Below, in pieces: positions 19,942 to 29,392 of a stretch of DNA of 64,000 nucleotides. A program made the position numbers and the translations under genes. Source of the DNA: Dichetophora obliterata (lineage: Eukaryota > Arthropoda > Insecta > Diptera > Sciomyzidae); contig OY986437.1 of NCBI GenBank assembly GCA_963920525.1, positions 92,034,213 through 92,098,212 of the forward strand. The letters run 5' to 3'. Under the pieces are notes generated by a model. It was not told the origin of the DNA. It saw only the letters and a list, made by a program, of their open reading frames with translations, and did no database searches. The first letter of the stretch is position 1. Every line of letters begins with the position of its first letter.

Positions 19942-22900
19942 CAGTGATGATAAATGGTAATTTTCGAAAGGACTTTTTTTACTCTTCCAAAAGTACTTTT
20001 TTGAACGGCAGAGTACCATTGATAAAAAAATAAAACAAAACTGCTTTAACGCCAAAAGATTAACAGATATATAAAGATTAAAAAAATCATTTGTTAATCT
20101 TTAGATGTTCATTCAGTTTAGGATAAAGTTCGTCTTAGTACAAATTTATTTCAGTCTTTTTATTTTAAAATAACAAATAAACAAACAAAAATAACAAATC
20201 AAAAATGGCTTTAGTTAGTTCATATCTCTTAAAACAGTAAAATACATATACACAAAAGTAATACGTTAAGTTAATAGCTCTTCCTCGGGTGGGTTTTCAT
20301 TTGGTATATTTTTTTTAATTAAGTCTTCATTTATTTTAAAACTGTGACAACAGTTATTCTTGGATTTAATTAAATCCCTGGTCTGTAAAAGTGCAGAGCA
20401 GGTATCTATCGCTAACCGATTTCGACACTTAGTTTTTATTAAATTTTGCACCGAGAAGATGCGTTCAACATTCGCAGAAGAATGTGGAATTGACAAAACT
20501 CCTTGAGCTATTCTAAAAATATTAGCAAACATGAAATTATTTAGTTCATTTTGAATTTGTCCAACACTTATCCAGAAGTCTGATATTGAGCTTTTCTTAA
20601 AAACCTTAAGCTCTTCATAATCTGCCAATGCTCGATACTCGCTATTAATTGTTTCTGCCAAATGTAACTCCTTATCAGGAAATAGTTTAGAAATTAATGG
20701 AATAATATTATTAGTTTCTCCTGATAAAACATGCTCAGGAGAAAATTTAGTTAAAAAATGCAAGATTTCGTCGCCAAAATGTATTCTTTTTAATAAAGCT
20801 TCGCAAAATGTGATATAAAATTTCTGAATATTACTTTTAAATAAACATTTATCGTCTTGTGATATATTTTCTGATTCAAAATACATCTCGCAATTGGACC
20901 CACAATATATGTTTTCTATGGACATTTGATTGTCACTTTTCTTAACATCAAAAGTGCTTAGGTACTTTGTTGAATCAAGGACTGATTTCTTAATGAAATT
21001 ACGCGCAACCTGATTGAATAACCATTTCAATCTGGGTAAAAAAAATATGTATACGTGGTTCCTCTGATTGCATTTCAATGTTAACGCCATTGATTATTTT
21101 AAGAATATATGATAAAAACAAAAAATACATTTTAAAAATCTTATCGTTAAGACTCGAGAAAATAAAACTTATGGACTCGTTACCGTAATTAGATTCAAAG
21201 TCGCTTAATCCAAAATAATATGTCAATGCAGTCCATTGTTCCAAAATTCTATCGATTGCTGCCTGAAATTAAACACATAATAAACATTATTTTTGGTTGT
21301 ATAAATTGAAAAATATAATATAACTTACCTGACGCGAAAGCCAGCGAGTCGGGGCATATTTCAAAATTGTGTGCAATTCTGTTCCGAAAGTAATCTGAAA
21401 TTTTTCAAAATCAGCTTTTCGACTTGGACTGTTGCAGAAATGATGATTTATTGCCCTTATTAGTTTGTCAATTTTGCTTGGTAATTTTAATGCTGCTTCC
21501 ATTGCTATTAAATTAAGGTTGTGGCAAATACAACCGTTAACGAGTAGTTTTGGAACCTTTGCTCTTAGTTTTGCCTGGACTCCGTTATGTTTGCCCATCA
21601 TTACTGAACAGTTGTCAGCCGTAAAAGCAATTAAGTTTTCAATTGGCACACTATATTTATTTAAGGTATGAATAATTGTATCAAATATACCCTGAGCTGA
21701 GCAATCATTTATCGGAGCCAACGCAAGAAACCTATCTCGACACTGGTTATCAAAAGTTCTGATAATTATTGCGAGGTTCTTGCACATAGTGGTATCAGTA
21801 CTTTCGTCGACAACTAAAGAAAAATATGACTGTTTAGTTTCCGTTGATAAAAGGACTGCATTTTGTGGACCAGTTACGCTCTTGATTATTTTTTGTGCTT
21901 TTATTCTGTTAATAGACATCTTTTTTATGATTTTTGAATCAGTAGCGTCTTCTTTTATACACGCGCTTAAATGATTTAAGACAGAAAACGGTAGGTTATG
22001 CTCAGCAACAAATAAGCATAATCGTAATTCCAATCTTTTCGCTGCGTCAGTAATAGCAAGTTCCGATAAGTTTGAATCTTTTTCAATAAAGTCTGTCATT
22101 TTCAAAGTTTTGTTTGCAGCTGCAACTGCTTTTGTATGTATTGCAGATTCTTCGTGCCTTTGTAAATGTGTTTTGCTTCCTGTAATTGCAATGTTGCAAA
22201 ATGTGCACTTCTTTCCTTGCTTGGAATTTTCTTTAACTAGCCATAGAAACTGGCTCTTCCATTCCTCACGAAACTGGCGTGTATCTGGGCCTAATTTTTT
22301 CTTGGCTCTTGTCGGAACCAAAGAATTTGATTCTGATGATGATGTTGGTAATTCACTTAAGAAGTAAATGCAAAGACTTTAATAGAAAAACATTTTAGAA
22401 GGTGGCCGATGCCAACAGGTTTATGTAAATTTTCAACCCAACGTAATTTAATCATTCTGATATTTGGCACATCTATGTATCTTTATATATCTCAAATTTG
22501 CAATTAAAATAAAAAATATTGTTTGAAAATTTACATAAAGCAGTTGAATCAGCTACATGTATCTGTTTTACTTACTTGACGTATTGAACTGATCCCGATG
22601 TTGTCATGCTCAATGGACATTCATCACCATCACTATTTGGTACCGACTGGCTCCCTTGAACTGTTCCTGACGGTCCGGGAAATTTCACTAACCAACTGTT
22701 TTTGTTTTAGTATGCAACAGTATGAAATCATAGTAAATTAAAACAAACTTACCTTTCCATTGCAAAATAATTTAACAAAACACTTTTAATAAATTGTCTT
22801 TCTTTGTGCACACTTCTTGTTTTGAAACCTTCTTTAACAATAAGAAGACAGAAAATGAAATTAAGCCGTTAGCTTTTATTGCATGTGTGTGTGCAATGTC

Positions 22901-23081
22901 AAAACAAAAAGTAAAAAGAGCAACCCAGTAAGAACAAACTAAACACATCGCAAATTGCCAATTGCGAAAGTACCAAAATGCAATGATGTGAAAGTACTTT
23001 TTTTGGCCCGAAAGGAGTTGGGTACTTTTTGAAATCGAAAGTACCACAAAAAGTCCCTTTCCACCGCAAATATCATCACTG
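19942..23081 (-). mobile_element. Nearly complete hAT transposon, 3140 bp, 8-bp TSD
   Basis: GTGTAAAA is duplicated immediately outside (19934-19941 and 23082-23089). The ends are inverted: CAGTGATGATAAATGG at the left, and CAGTGATGATATTTGCGG for the right end on the other strand, with further inverted similarity (AAAGGGACTTTTT/AAAGGACTTTTTTT). A transposase gene with inferred introns fills the element on the minus strand, leaving about 320 bp on each side. It is inserted in the outer hAT 18375-23119 and is therefore younger than it. Confidence 0.95.
20266..22760 (-). pseudogene. hAT transposase, four inferred exons, one frameshift
   Basis: I infer exons at 22753-22760 (MES...), 22576-22695, 21329-22355 and 20266-21262. 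The introns are 57, 220 and 66 bp, each GT...AG, and the phases agree. The N-terminus has a BED-like zinc finger (CTFCNIAITGSKTHLQRHEESA, Cys at CxxC and two His). The catalytic region shows SLVVDESTDTT, IAFTADNCSVMMGKHNG and GCICHNLNLIAME (the hAT CxxH). The C-terminus has SIPHSSANVERIFSVQN, the dimerisation motif. The product would be about 716 aa, normal for ZBED/hAT enzymes. A single base gain near 21009 (in GGTTGCGCG) shifts frame just after TQIEMVIQS, which is the only lesion I find. Minus-strand orientation matches the element. Ends at a stop at 20266. Confidence 0.9.
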
Positions 23082-23119
23082 GTGTAAAAGCAGTTGCAGT
23101 TCATCGCTGCAGGTCTCTG

Positions 23120-23350
23120 GTGCTTACTTTATAAAACATAATATCGAGAAAAAAAAGGAGAAACAGAACAATCTCAATTACCGATATTAGATTGTTAGAA
23201 AACTGCGTTAGGTATAATAGGATGAAGTCAAATTGATTTAGTTATTTAAATGTAATATAATTTTCCGTTTTAAGACGTCTATTGAATCAGAAAAATTAAT
23301 CATGTTGAAGTTATTATTGAAATCACTGCACATATATAGTAAAGGTCCAT
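23120..23350 (-). mobile_element. LINE tail copy A, proximal piece (empty-site control)
   Basis: About 230 bp match 24837-24852 joined to 26611-26830 at roughly nine in ten positions. Copy A is uninterrupted where copy B carries the 1.76-kb hAT (the TATCGAGA site), and copy B is uninterrupted where copy A carries the outer hAT. Similarity fades after about 23350. Confidence 0.75.
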
Positions 23351-23789
23351 TATCATCATGCACCAATTTCATCATTTTAATAAATTGTTTTAACAACCTA
23401 AAGTAGTTGACTTGATAAATAGATTTGGTATACTGAAGAAATAATTACTGTCATTGATAACACAGGACAACACTGTTTCTGCGGCATGGGATTTGGTAGT
23501 CAATTTTAGTATATACATTGATGAAGATCTTAGCCTATTATTTAGATTATTTGAATTGACTCTAGTTAGTGAAAAAAACATTTCTTTATGCAAAAATTAA
23601 ACTTTTTGTTATTTTATAATTCATAAAAAATCAAAAACATTAAAATAGCTCTTTTTTAATAATAAGTTATAAACGCATATATGTTACAAATAAAATGAGC
23701 CATATTTTATTAAAATCAATTGGCATGTTTTGGTTTAATTCACATTTAATGATGATATCTCATTTTGATAAAAAACTTATAAATAAATA
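23351..23789. other. Unassigned, probably LINE-derived
   Basis: An open minus-strand segment (23390-23593, product ...FSLTRVNSNNLNNRLRSSS...) may be the C-terminus of a non-LTR ORF, but I cannot match it to a motif. The remainder is AT-rich and joins the LINE tail interrupted by the TA-flanked element at 23790. Confidence 0.35.
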
Positions 23790-24782
23790 CACAGTGGAAC
23801 AACAAGAATTTTTTCTGCGGCGTACATTTTACTTACTATTAGGTCACCAGGGCATTAATGGTAACGAGAAGTCTGGCAGACTAGCAAAGAAGGGCGTCGG
23901 GCTGGGATCTGAGTTCATAGAACATAGAACAAAGAGAGCGTTTTCATCAGGATATCAAGACAATGGAGAATAGATATCAAGGCCGATGGGATTGCCATAT
24001 GATGGCAGACTACTGCTGGACCTTACAAAGGGACTGTCCTGAGCAAAATTACAACAGACAATCACTTACAAAAGTTTTTCCTAACTTATTTTGAAATATT
24101 TTTGATAATTCTGATTGATATTGTTATGAGTTATTAATTGCATTTTTCGCTTATAACATAAAATTTTCTCAATATATTAAACATTTAACAGTTATTTCAT
24201 CTTGATTTATTTTATTAGAGATGTAAGCACTTGAAGCTCATTTACTTCTTATCCATATAATTTGTACGTCGATGATTTGAAATTAAAAAGCATAAAATAC
24301 CAAAGAAAATCCCATAGGAAACGATGGATTTTAATGAAATATGGCTTATTTTCTTCGTAACGTATGTGTGTTTATAACTAAATATCAAAAAAGAGCTATT
24401 TTGACGTTTTTGATTTTTTAAGTATTATGAAATAACATAAAACAAATAATTTAATTAAGCATAAAAAAATGTTTTTTCAGAAGAAATTTCTGAATATTTC
24501 CGAAACTAATCAGCTAATTAAAAAATAATGTAGATGTAACTTGGAGGTAATTTAACTGCTGATTTTTGGGTTTTTTATTTTACCAAATCAGACTAACTGT
24601 TCTGGAGATATGTTAAGATCTGTTATGTAACAACCTTAATTTTTAAAATAGTAGTTAATCGCGAAAACCAGAGTCAATTAAAATAATGGGAATTATAGGA
24701 TTAAAACTTCACTATCCCATGTATCTTAATTAATTCCAAAAACTTATGCCGCAGAAAAAAATGTCTTCTTTGTTCCTCTGTG
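23790..24782. mobile_element. TA-flanked inverted-repeat element, 0.99 kb
   Basis: The ends are inverted: CACAGTGGAACAACAAGAA at the left and CACAGAGGAACAAAGAAGA for the right end on the other strand. Both are followed by TTTTTTCTGCGGC-like sequence. TA flanks both sides (23788-23789 and 24783-24784). It interrupts the LINE tail. The interior includes a short RNase H-like fragment and no transposase. Confidence 0.7.
23838..23973 (+). pseudogene. Short RNase H-like LINE fragment
   Basis: The plus strand reads LLGHQGINGNEKSGRLAKKG, then VGLGSEFI. This matches the G H.GI.GNE.AD.LAK.G block near the C-terminal end of RNase H domains in non-LTR elements. The catalytic Asp (normally after NE.A) is replaced by Gly. 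It is 45 codons long and flanked by non-coding DNA on both sides, inside the TA-flanked element, so it is a captured scrap. Confidence 0.6.
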
Positions 24783-24852
24783 TAATTAAAAAGCAAGTTT
24801 TAAAAACGATTCAGATTTAATGGTGCTTACTTTATTAAACATAATATCGAGA

Positions 24853-26610
24853 CAAGCGCGTCGGAAGCTAATTTTATCTGGGGGGGGCAGTACAAATGGG
24901 GGTTAAAAAAATCACCAAAATTTCTTAAAAGAAACATGAATATCAATAAACAATTTTTTTTAGTTTCAAAATAAAAAAAATATAAAACTAAATAAAAAAT
25001 ATTAAAATTTCATTATTTTTAAAAGTTTTTCCAATCACGATTGACACTTATTTTTGTTGTACCAAATTCTCCAAAAAAATGTACCAAATAGGAAAAATGT
25101 ACCAATTTTTTTTTAATATAATAAGTTGATAACATTTATTATAATAATTTACTGGAGTATATTTGTTTACATACCGTACATAACTTAACATTTGCTGGTC
25201 AAATATAATTAGGTTCATTGCGTTCGACACACAAGAGAGCTTTATGTTGTTAAGTGTTTTATATTCCAATTTATTTCTAAGCTTAGTTTTAATCAGGCTT
25301 AAATAAAAAAATATTGGTTCAGCAGCTGCTGAGCTGTGTGGAAGGCACATCAGACTATTTACAAAATTGATAAAATCATTAAAACAAATTTCTCCCAATC
25401 CATTCTTCACGACCCAGACTTTTTCTCAAAATACCCAAATTTTTTCCCAACGTCATTACAATTTTAAAAACTTATATTTGAAACCTGAACAAGATTCCTC
25501 TGAGTCACAATAACGTCAGGGTAGCATGCTATGGGATGATATTTTAATATGAATTATTGAATTATGGCAACAACGAAATTTTGTTTTCTCACATAACTTG
25601 TGAAGATGTTATTATATTCGAAACATTTAGATCTTCTTTACCTAAATCTAACTTGTCTTTTAAATGTTTTAGGATATCTTTGGTATTAAGAGAACAATTT
25701 TCTGATTGGAGATATTTTTCTGCTTTAGTGGAAATTCTCACAAAAAATCCTCAAGTCTCAAAAAATGTGATGTTTAATATATATGACAAGAAAAGCATGT
25801 AAGCTTTCAACTTTCAGAATTTAATGCAATGAAAGTTCCAATAAACATAAGTCTGAGTGCTACCAAATTTCGCTTTTTGTAACAAGTTGTTAAATTGTAA
25901 ATCTTTTACAAAGTGTACCAACTCCAATTGTGTTTCCAATTTCAATATTAGAGATAATTTTTTAAAGAATCTTTCATATGGTAATATGAAAATATAAGAA
26001 ATAATGGTTGCTTTTATAAAGCAAGACTAGGTATATCTTTACATGGTTTAAATGCAATAAGGTACAAAAAGTTATATCAATTTAAATTATTCCAAAATGT
26101 TTTTTTCTGTCCTTGCGAGAAACAAACTCTTTCACCACTCCATCGAATTCAATTCTTCGGATTTATCTTTGTGAATGTGTATCAGTGCCGCATGAATGAG
26201 TCTTTTCTGTGTCACAGTTGCTCGAAGATACGTTTTAAGGCGTCTTGCGTGCAATAAAATAACACTCAGATGAAGCTCCTGATGCAGGCACAGTCAAAAC
26301 CAAAGCAAAAAGTTTTCCAACTTCATTTAATAGTTTTTTCAGTGTATCCGAATTTTTTTCAAATTGGAATTGCAATAGAAACTCTACATTTTGTTCTATC
26401 TTTTTGCAAACACAGAGAAAGAAAATGGCTATCCGAAAGCATGGTTATGAAGAAGAGAGAAAGAAGAGCAAAATATATAATACAAAAATATTATCGTTGT
26501 AAAAAAAACTGAAATTTTGAATAACTTTTGAAGTTTTCTTTTTAATTTGTTAATCTAGCTAAATAAGCGGGGGGAAACTGCCCCCTTTCTCCCCGCTTGC
26601 TACACCAATG
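24853..26610. mobile_element. hAT element, 1.76 kb, 8-bp TSD, with known empty site
   Basis: TATCGAGA is duplicated at 24845-24852 and 26611-26618. The left end is CAAGCGCGTCGGAAGC followed by a G-run, and the right end on the other strand is CATTGGTGTAGCAAGCGGGG. The same ends bound the 244-bp MITE at 2618-2861. A degraded hAT C-terminal frame lies inside on the minus strand. The paralogous LINE tail at 23120-23350 has a single TATCGAGA and no element, which confirms the insertion event. Confidence 0.9.
25048..25410 (-). pseudogene. hAT transposase C-terminal fragment
   Basis: The minus-strand product contains NSLMCLPHSSAAAEPIFFYL, then SLIKTKLRNKLEYKTLNNI. This is the hAT dimerisation signature (LPHSSA.AERIFS.L..IKTK.RN.L), with the usual Glu-Arg-Ile-Phe-Ser core altered to Glu-Pro-Ile-Phe-Phe. 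It is the only recognisable coding piece of the element 24853-26610, so that element is non-autonomous. The C-terminal half of the open frame, after SCVSNAMNLIIFDQQM, is normal for the end of these proteins. There is no intact catalytic part. Confidence 0.75.
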
Positions 26611-26704
26611 TATCGAGAAAAAAGGAGAAACAGAAAAATCTCAATTACCGATATTACATTGTTATAAAACTGCGTTAGGTATAATAGGATGAAGTAAAAT
26701 TGAT

Positions 26705-26950
26705 TTAATTAATTAAATGCAATATAATTTTCCATTTTAAGACCGAATCAGAAAACTTAATCATGTTGAAGTTATTATTGAAATCACTGCACATACATCG
26801 TAAAGGTTCATGAAGAGCGTAATTAGAATTGCACTGACTTAACTTGAAAAACAGAAAATGTCTAGTTCCTCTCCTTGGGATGTTAAAATTTAGAGCTGAG
26901 GTGAGATATTCCGAATTAATCCCGCCACGAAGTAATTTATACAGAAACAT
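26705..26950 (-). pseudogene. LINE ORF C-terminal region
   Basis: The product MFLYKLLRGGINSEYLTSAL, then NFNIPRRGTRHFLFFKLSQ and NYALHEPLRCMCSDFNNNF, has the layout of the last part of Jockey/CR1-type RT proteins (YK.L.G.I....L...NFN.P.R..R, then NY....P..R....FN). It follows the RT core of copy B after an internal deletion. The tail beyond the stop at 26705 is shared with copy A. Confidence 0.65.
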
Positions 26951-27028
26951 TTATACATTATAATTTATACAGAAGAAGTAAAAACAAAACCGGTCCAAGA
27001 TAAATGTCCGAGGAACGCCAGAAGTGAC

Positions 27029-27724
27029 CTAAATACTTTTTGAAAGAGAATTCTTATATAAAAAATTTTGAATACGTCTAGATAAATACGATTTTATCCA
27101 ATTTAATAATGTGACAGGAAATCCAATAAGGTGGAGTTTTTTCAAAAGAAGATTATGATAAACACTGTCGAAGGCTTTGCTAAAGTCCATATAAATAACA
27201 TCAGTCTGCAGTCCCAAAGTAAAACCATTTATAACACGCGTAGTAAACTCTTAGAGGTTTGTTGTAGTAGACCTACCCTTCAGAAAACCATGTTGAGAGA
27301 CAGAAATGGTGCAAGACACGGAGTGGGTTAATTGATCAGTTATGATTTTCTCAAATAAGTTAGAGGTTGCACTTAATTTTGAAATAGCTCGATAGTTAGA
27401 CACATCTATCTTGGAGCCAGATGTATGAAGGGATATAATATAAGAATCCTTCCAGATAATAGGAAAATAAGCACTACGCAAGAAAATATTAAAAATGTTT
27501 GCCAAAGGAGTACACAGGTTTGTAGCACATTGCTATAAAAAACAGCTCGGAATTTCATCAGGGCCGGTGGTAAAAGAGGATTTTACTTGTTGATGATAGC
27601 ACATAACAATATTTGGGACAATTACACGAGTTTCAAAAGAGTTAACTGGCGGGAGAAAAGGATACACCGTGCGAGTATTAAATGGTATATCGGAGTAAGT
27701 AAATTTAAAGAAGTTTGCAAACAT
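27029..27724 (-). pseudogene. LINE reverse transcriptase N-terminal and core motifs, broken frames
   Basis: Three frames on the minus strand carry consecutive RT motifs: SSFTTGPDEIPSCFL (27533-27724), YRAISKLSATSNLFEKIITD then QHGFLKGRSTTTNL (27251-27505), and TDVIYMDFSKAFDSVYHNLL then LNWIKSYLSRRIQ (27029-27217). The order is that of the fingers and palm of a non-LTR RT, with FSKAFDSV containing the first catalytic Asp region. At least two frameshifts separate the pieces, and the YADD block is missing from the locus. It belongs to LINE copy B. Confidence 0.85.
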
Positions 27725-28002
27725 GTTAGAAATTACATTGTCACAAGATGATTCTTACTGATTGAATTTCATAAGGGGTAGAAGGCTGGAGGCTTTACGT
27801 TTTGAGTTAACAAAACTATAGAAAAGTTTTGTATTATCTATAAATTGAGATTTTATGTTAATTATATAAGCAGAATAGCATTGTTTATTTACTTGTTCAT
27901 ATCTATAAAGACAAGAAGAATAGGAAGCAAAGTTTAAACTAGAACCAGATATTTTATATTTTTTAAATAAACGATTTTTTAAATTTTTTTAGCAGGGTGG
28001 AT

Positions 28003-28901
28003 TTAAAGGATTGGAACAACACTTTTTTTTGGGACGGACAATAAGAAACACCTTTGCAGAGTATCATTAAAGAACTGTACCGAAGATTTGACGTCATAAT
28101 ATGAATATGATGTTTCGCTAGTTAAAATTGGAGACCAATCAGTCCGCGAAAGTAAAGAATTAAGTTTTACATAGTCCGTTTTTTTAAAATTATAAACTTT
28201 TTTATTTCGCGCATCAACAGTTACTTTATCTTCTTTTTCGTGGGAGAATAATACTGTGATTTCAAGAGTTAGATGATGTACATCTTCTGGAAAAGATACG
28301 GGATTCGAACATAGGAGATTAACAGTACGGCATCTACCTACAAATACAAGGTCTAGGGTTCTTTGGTTTATATTTAAAATATCACTGACTTGTTGAAGAC
28401 ACATATCAGATAGCTGATCTAAGAAATCATTTATCCAATCACTATTGGAAACAGGTGTAAGAAATTAATAATCGTCAGACCATCTTCAAGTCACAAAAGG
28501 TAGGTTAAAATCACCCAGCACAATAAGAACGTCTTTATTTTTAACAAATTATAAACTTTTTCGATGGCGTGTATATGTTTTAAATAAATTGATAAGTCAC
28601 ATTTAGGAGGAATGTAAGAGCAGGTAACATAAATAATACTATTATTTCTTTTAACTGCAACACCAAGAATTGTCAATTCTTCAGATGCAAGCGAGTTTTG
28701 AACAGCTATCAAAACACCAACTCCGATCTTATCATGACGATCTTTACGAAAAATTTGATATTTATTGCACATTATTTCAGAATTTAAGATATTAGAGCGA
28801 AGCCAAGTCTCTGTAAAAATTATAATGTTATATTCGAAATCAAAACTGTTATAGAAAATATCGGAAAGTTTTGAGTTAAGACACCTGACATTTTGGTACA
28901 C
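28003..28901 (-). pseudogene. LINE apurinic-type endonuclease domain, frameshifted
   Basis: The first block (28491-28901) reads MYQNVRCLNSKLSDIFYNSF, IIIFTETWLRSNI, then YQIFRKDRHDKIGVGVLIAV, YVTCSYIPPK. The second (28003-28404) reads DILNINQRTLDLVFVGRC and DVHHLTLEI. These correspond to the NxR, TETWL, R.D....GGGV, Y.PP and final S.DH parts of the EEP endonuclease of Jockey/CR1-group LINEs. The two blocks are in different frames, with a stop between them. It is the 5'-most recognisable part of copy B. Confidence 0.8.
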
Positions 28902-28915
28902 AAGCTCTAATTAAA

Positions 28916-29392
28916 ACTTGCGGTTTATTAATCGTTTTTTTGGAAGAGATTCAGAGCTATTTCGGGGACGCGGTAAATGTTGTACATTTTTGTACATCTT
29001 GGATTGCTTTTAAATTCAAATTCGCGTACAATTGTGTTTGACGGCCAAAAGTTTACATCAACTATAGAATTAAATAAATTTTCAGGAACTGTTAATCTAA
29101 AAGAAATAATCTATCTTACATTTGAATATTTGAATTTATGAACCGAAAGATTCAAGGAACACTTCAACTTGATTTCAATATAGTTAACAAACTGATTTCA
29201 ATATAGTAAAAATAACATTTGGCTTAGTACTTGGAAATAATTCATTTACTTCATCATTTTATTTTATATAATTAAGATCTCTTATTTCTTTTACTAAGCT
29301 GCGTCGAACTTGACTGGTTTATCATTTTCTTAAATCACCCTTTCAAACCCTCCTTTGATTCTTTGGTTTCTTTTCTTGAGTACGTTAATTAT
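28916..29392. other. Gene-free stretch
   Basis: No gene is recognisable. A short direct repeat of a GATTTCAATATAGT-type word occurs near 29170-29205. The rest is AT-rich. Confidence 0.45.

Larger units (their letters stand above)
18375..23119. mobile_element. Outer hAT-type element, itself split by another hAT
   Basis: The 8-bp sequence GTGCTTAC is duplicated at 18367-18374 and 23120-23127. The ends are inverted: CAGTGATCTGCAAGCGATG at the left, and CAGAGACCTGCAGCGATG for the right end on the other strand. Removing the nested hAT (19942-23081 plus one 8-bp duplication) leaves about 1.6 kb of this element. The interior contains a long hairpin at 18992-19118, dispersed AGGTGGCAACCCTA words and open minus-strand segments (18498-18761 and 19652-19941) of unknown product. 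No transposase motif is visible in the remaining part. Confidence 0.82.
24785..28915 (-). mobile_element. LINE copy B (EN + RT), internally deleted, split by a hAT
   Basis: On the minus strand, from 28.9 kb downwards, come an endonuclease domain, the start of the RT, RT core motifs, and then directly the ORF C-terminal end and tail. The RT segment breaks off just after GVPRTFILDRF (a corrupted GVPQGS.LGP.LF), and about 80 bp later the C-terminal region (YKLLRGGINSEYL...) begins. The palm YADD block and thumb have therefore been deleted. The tail runs to about 24785 and is interrupted at 24853-26610 by a hAT. Several frameshifts and stops are present. Confidence 0.85.

Noticed and set aside
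21465..22367. Plus-strand ORFs across the hAT transposase
   Set aside because: They are antisense to a frame with complete hAT motifs and have no motif of their own.
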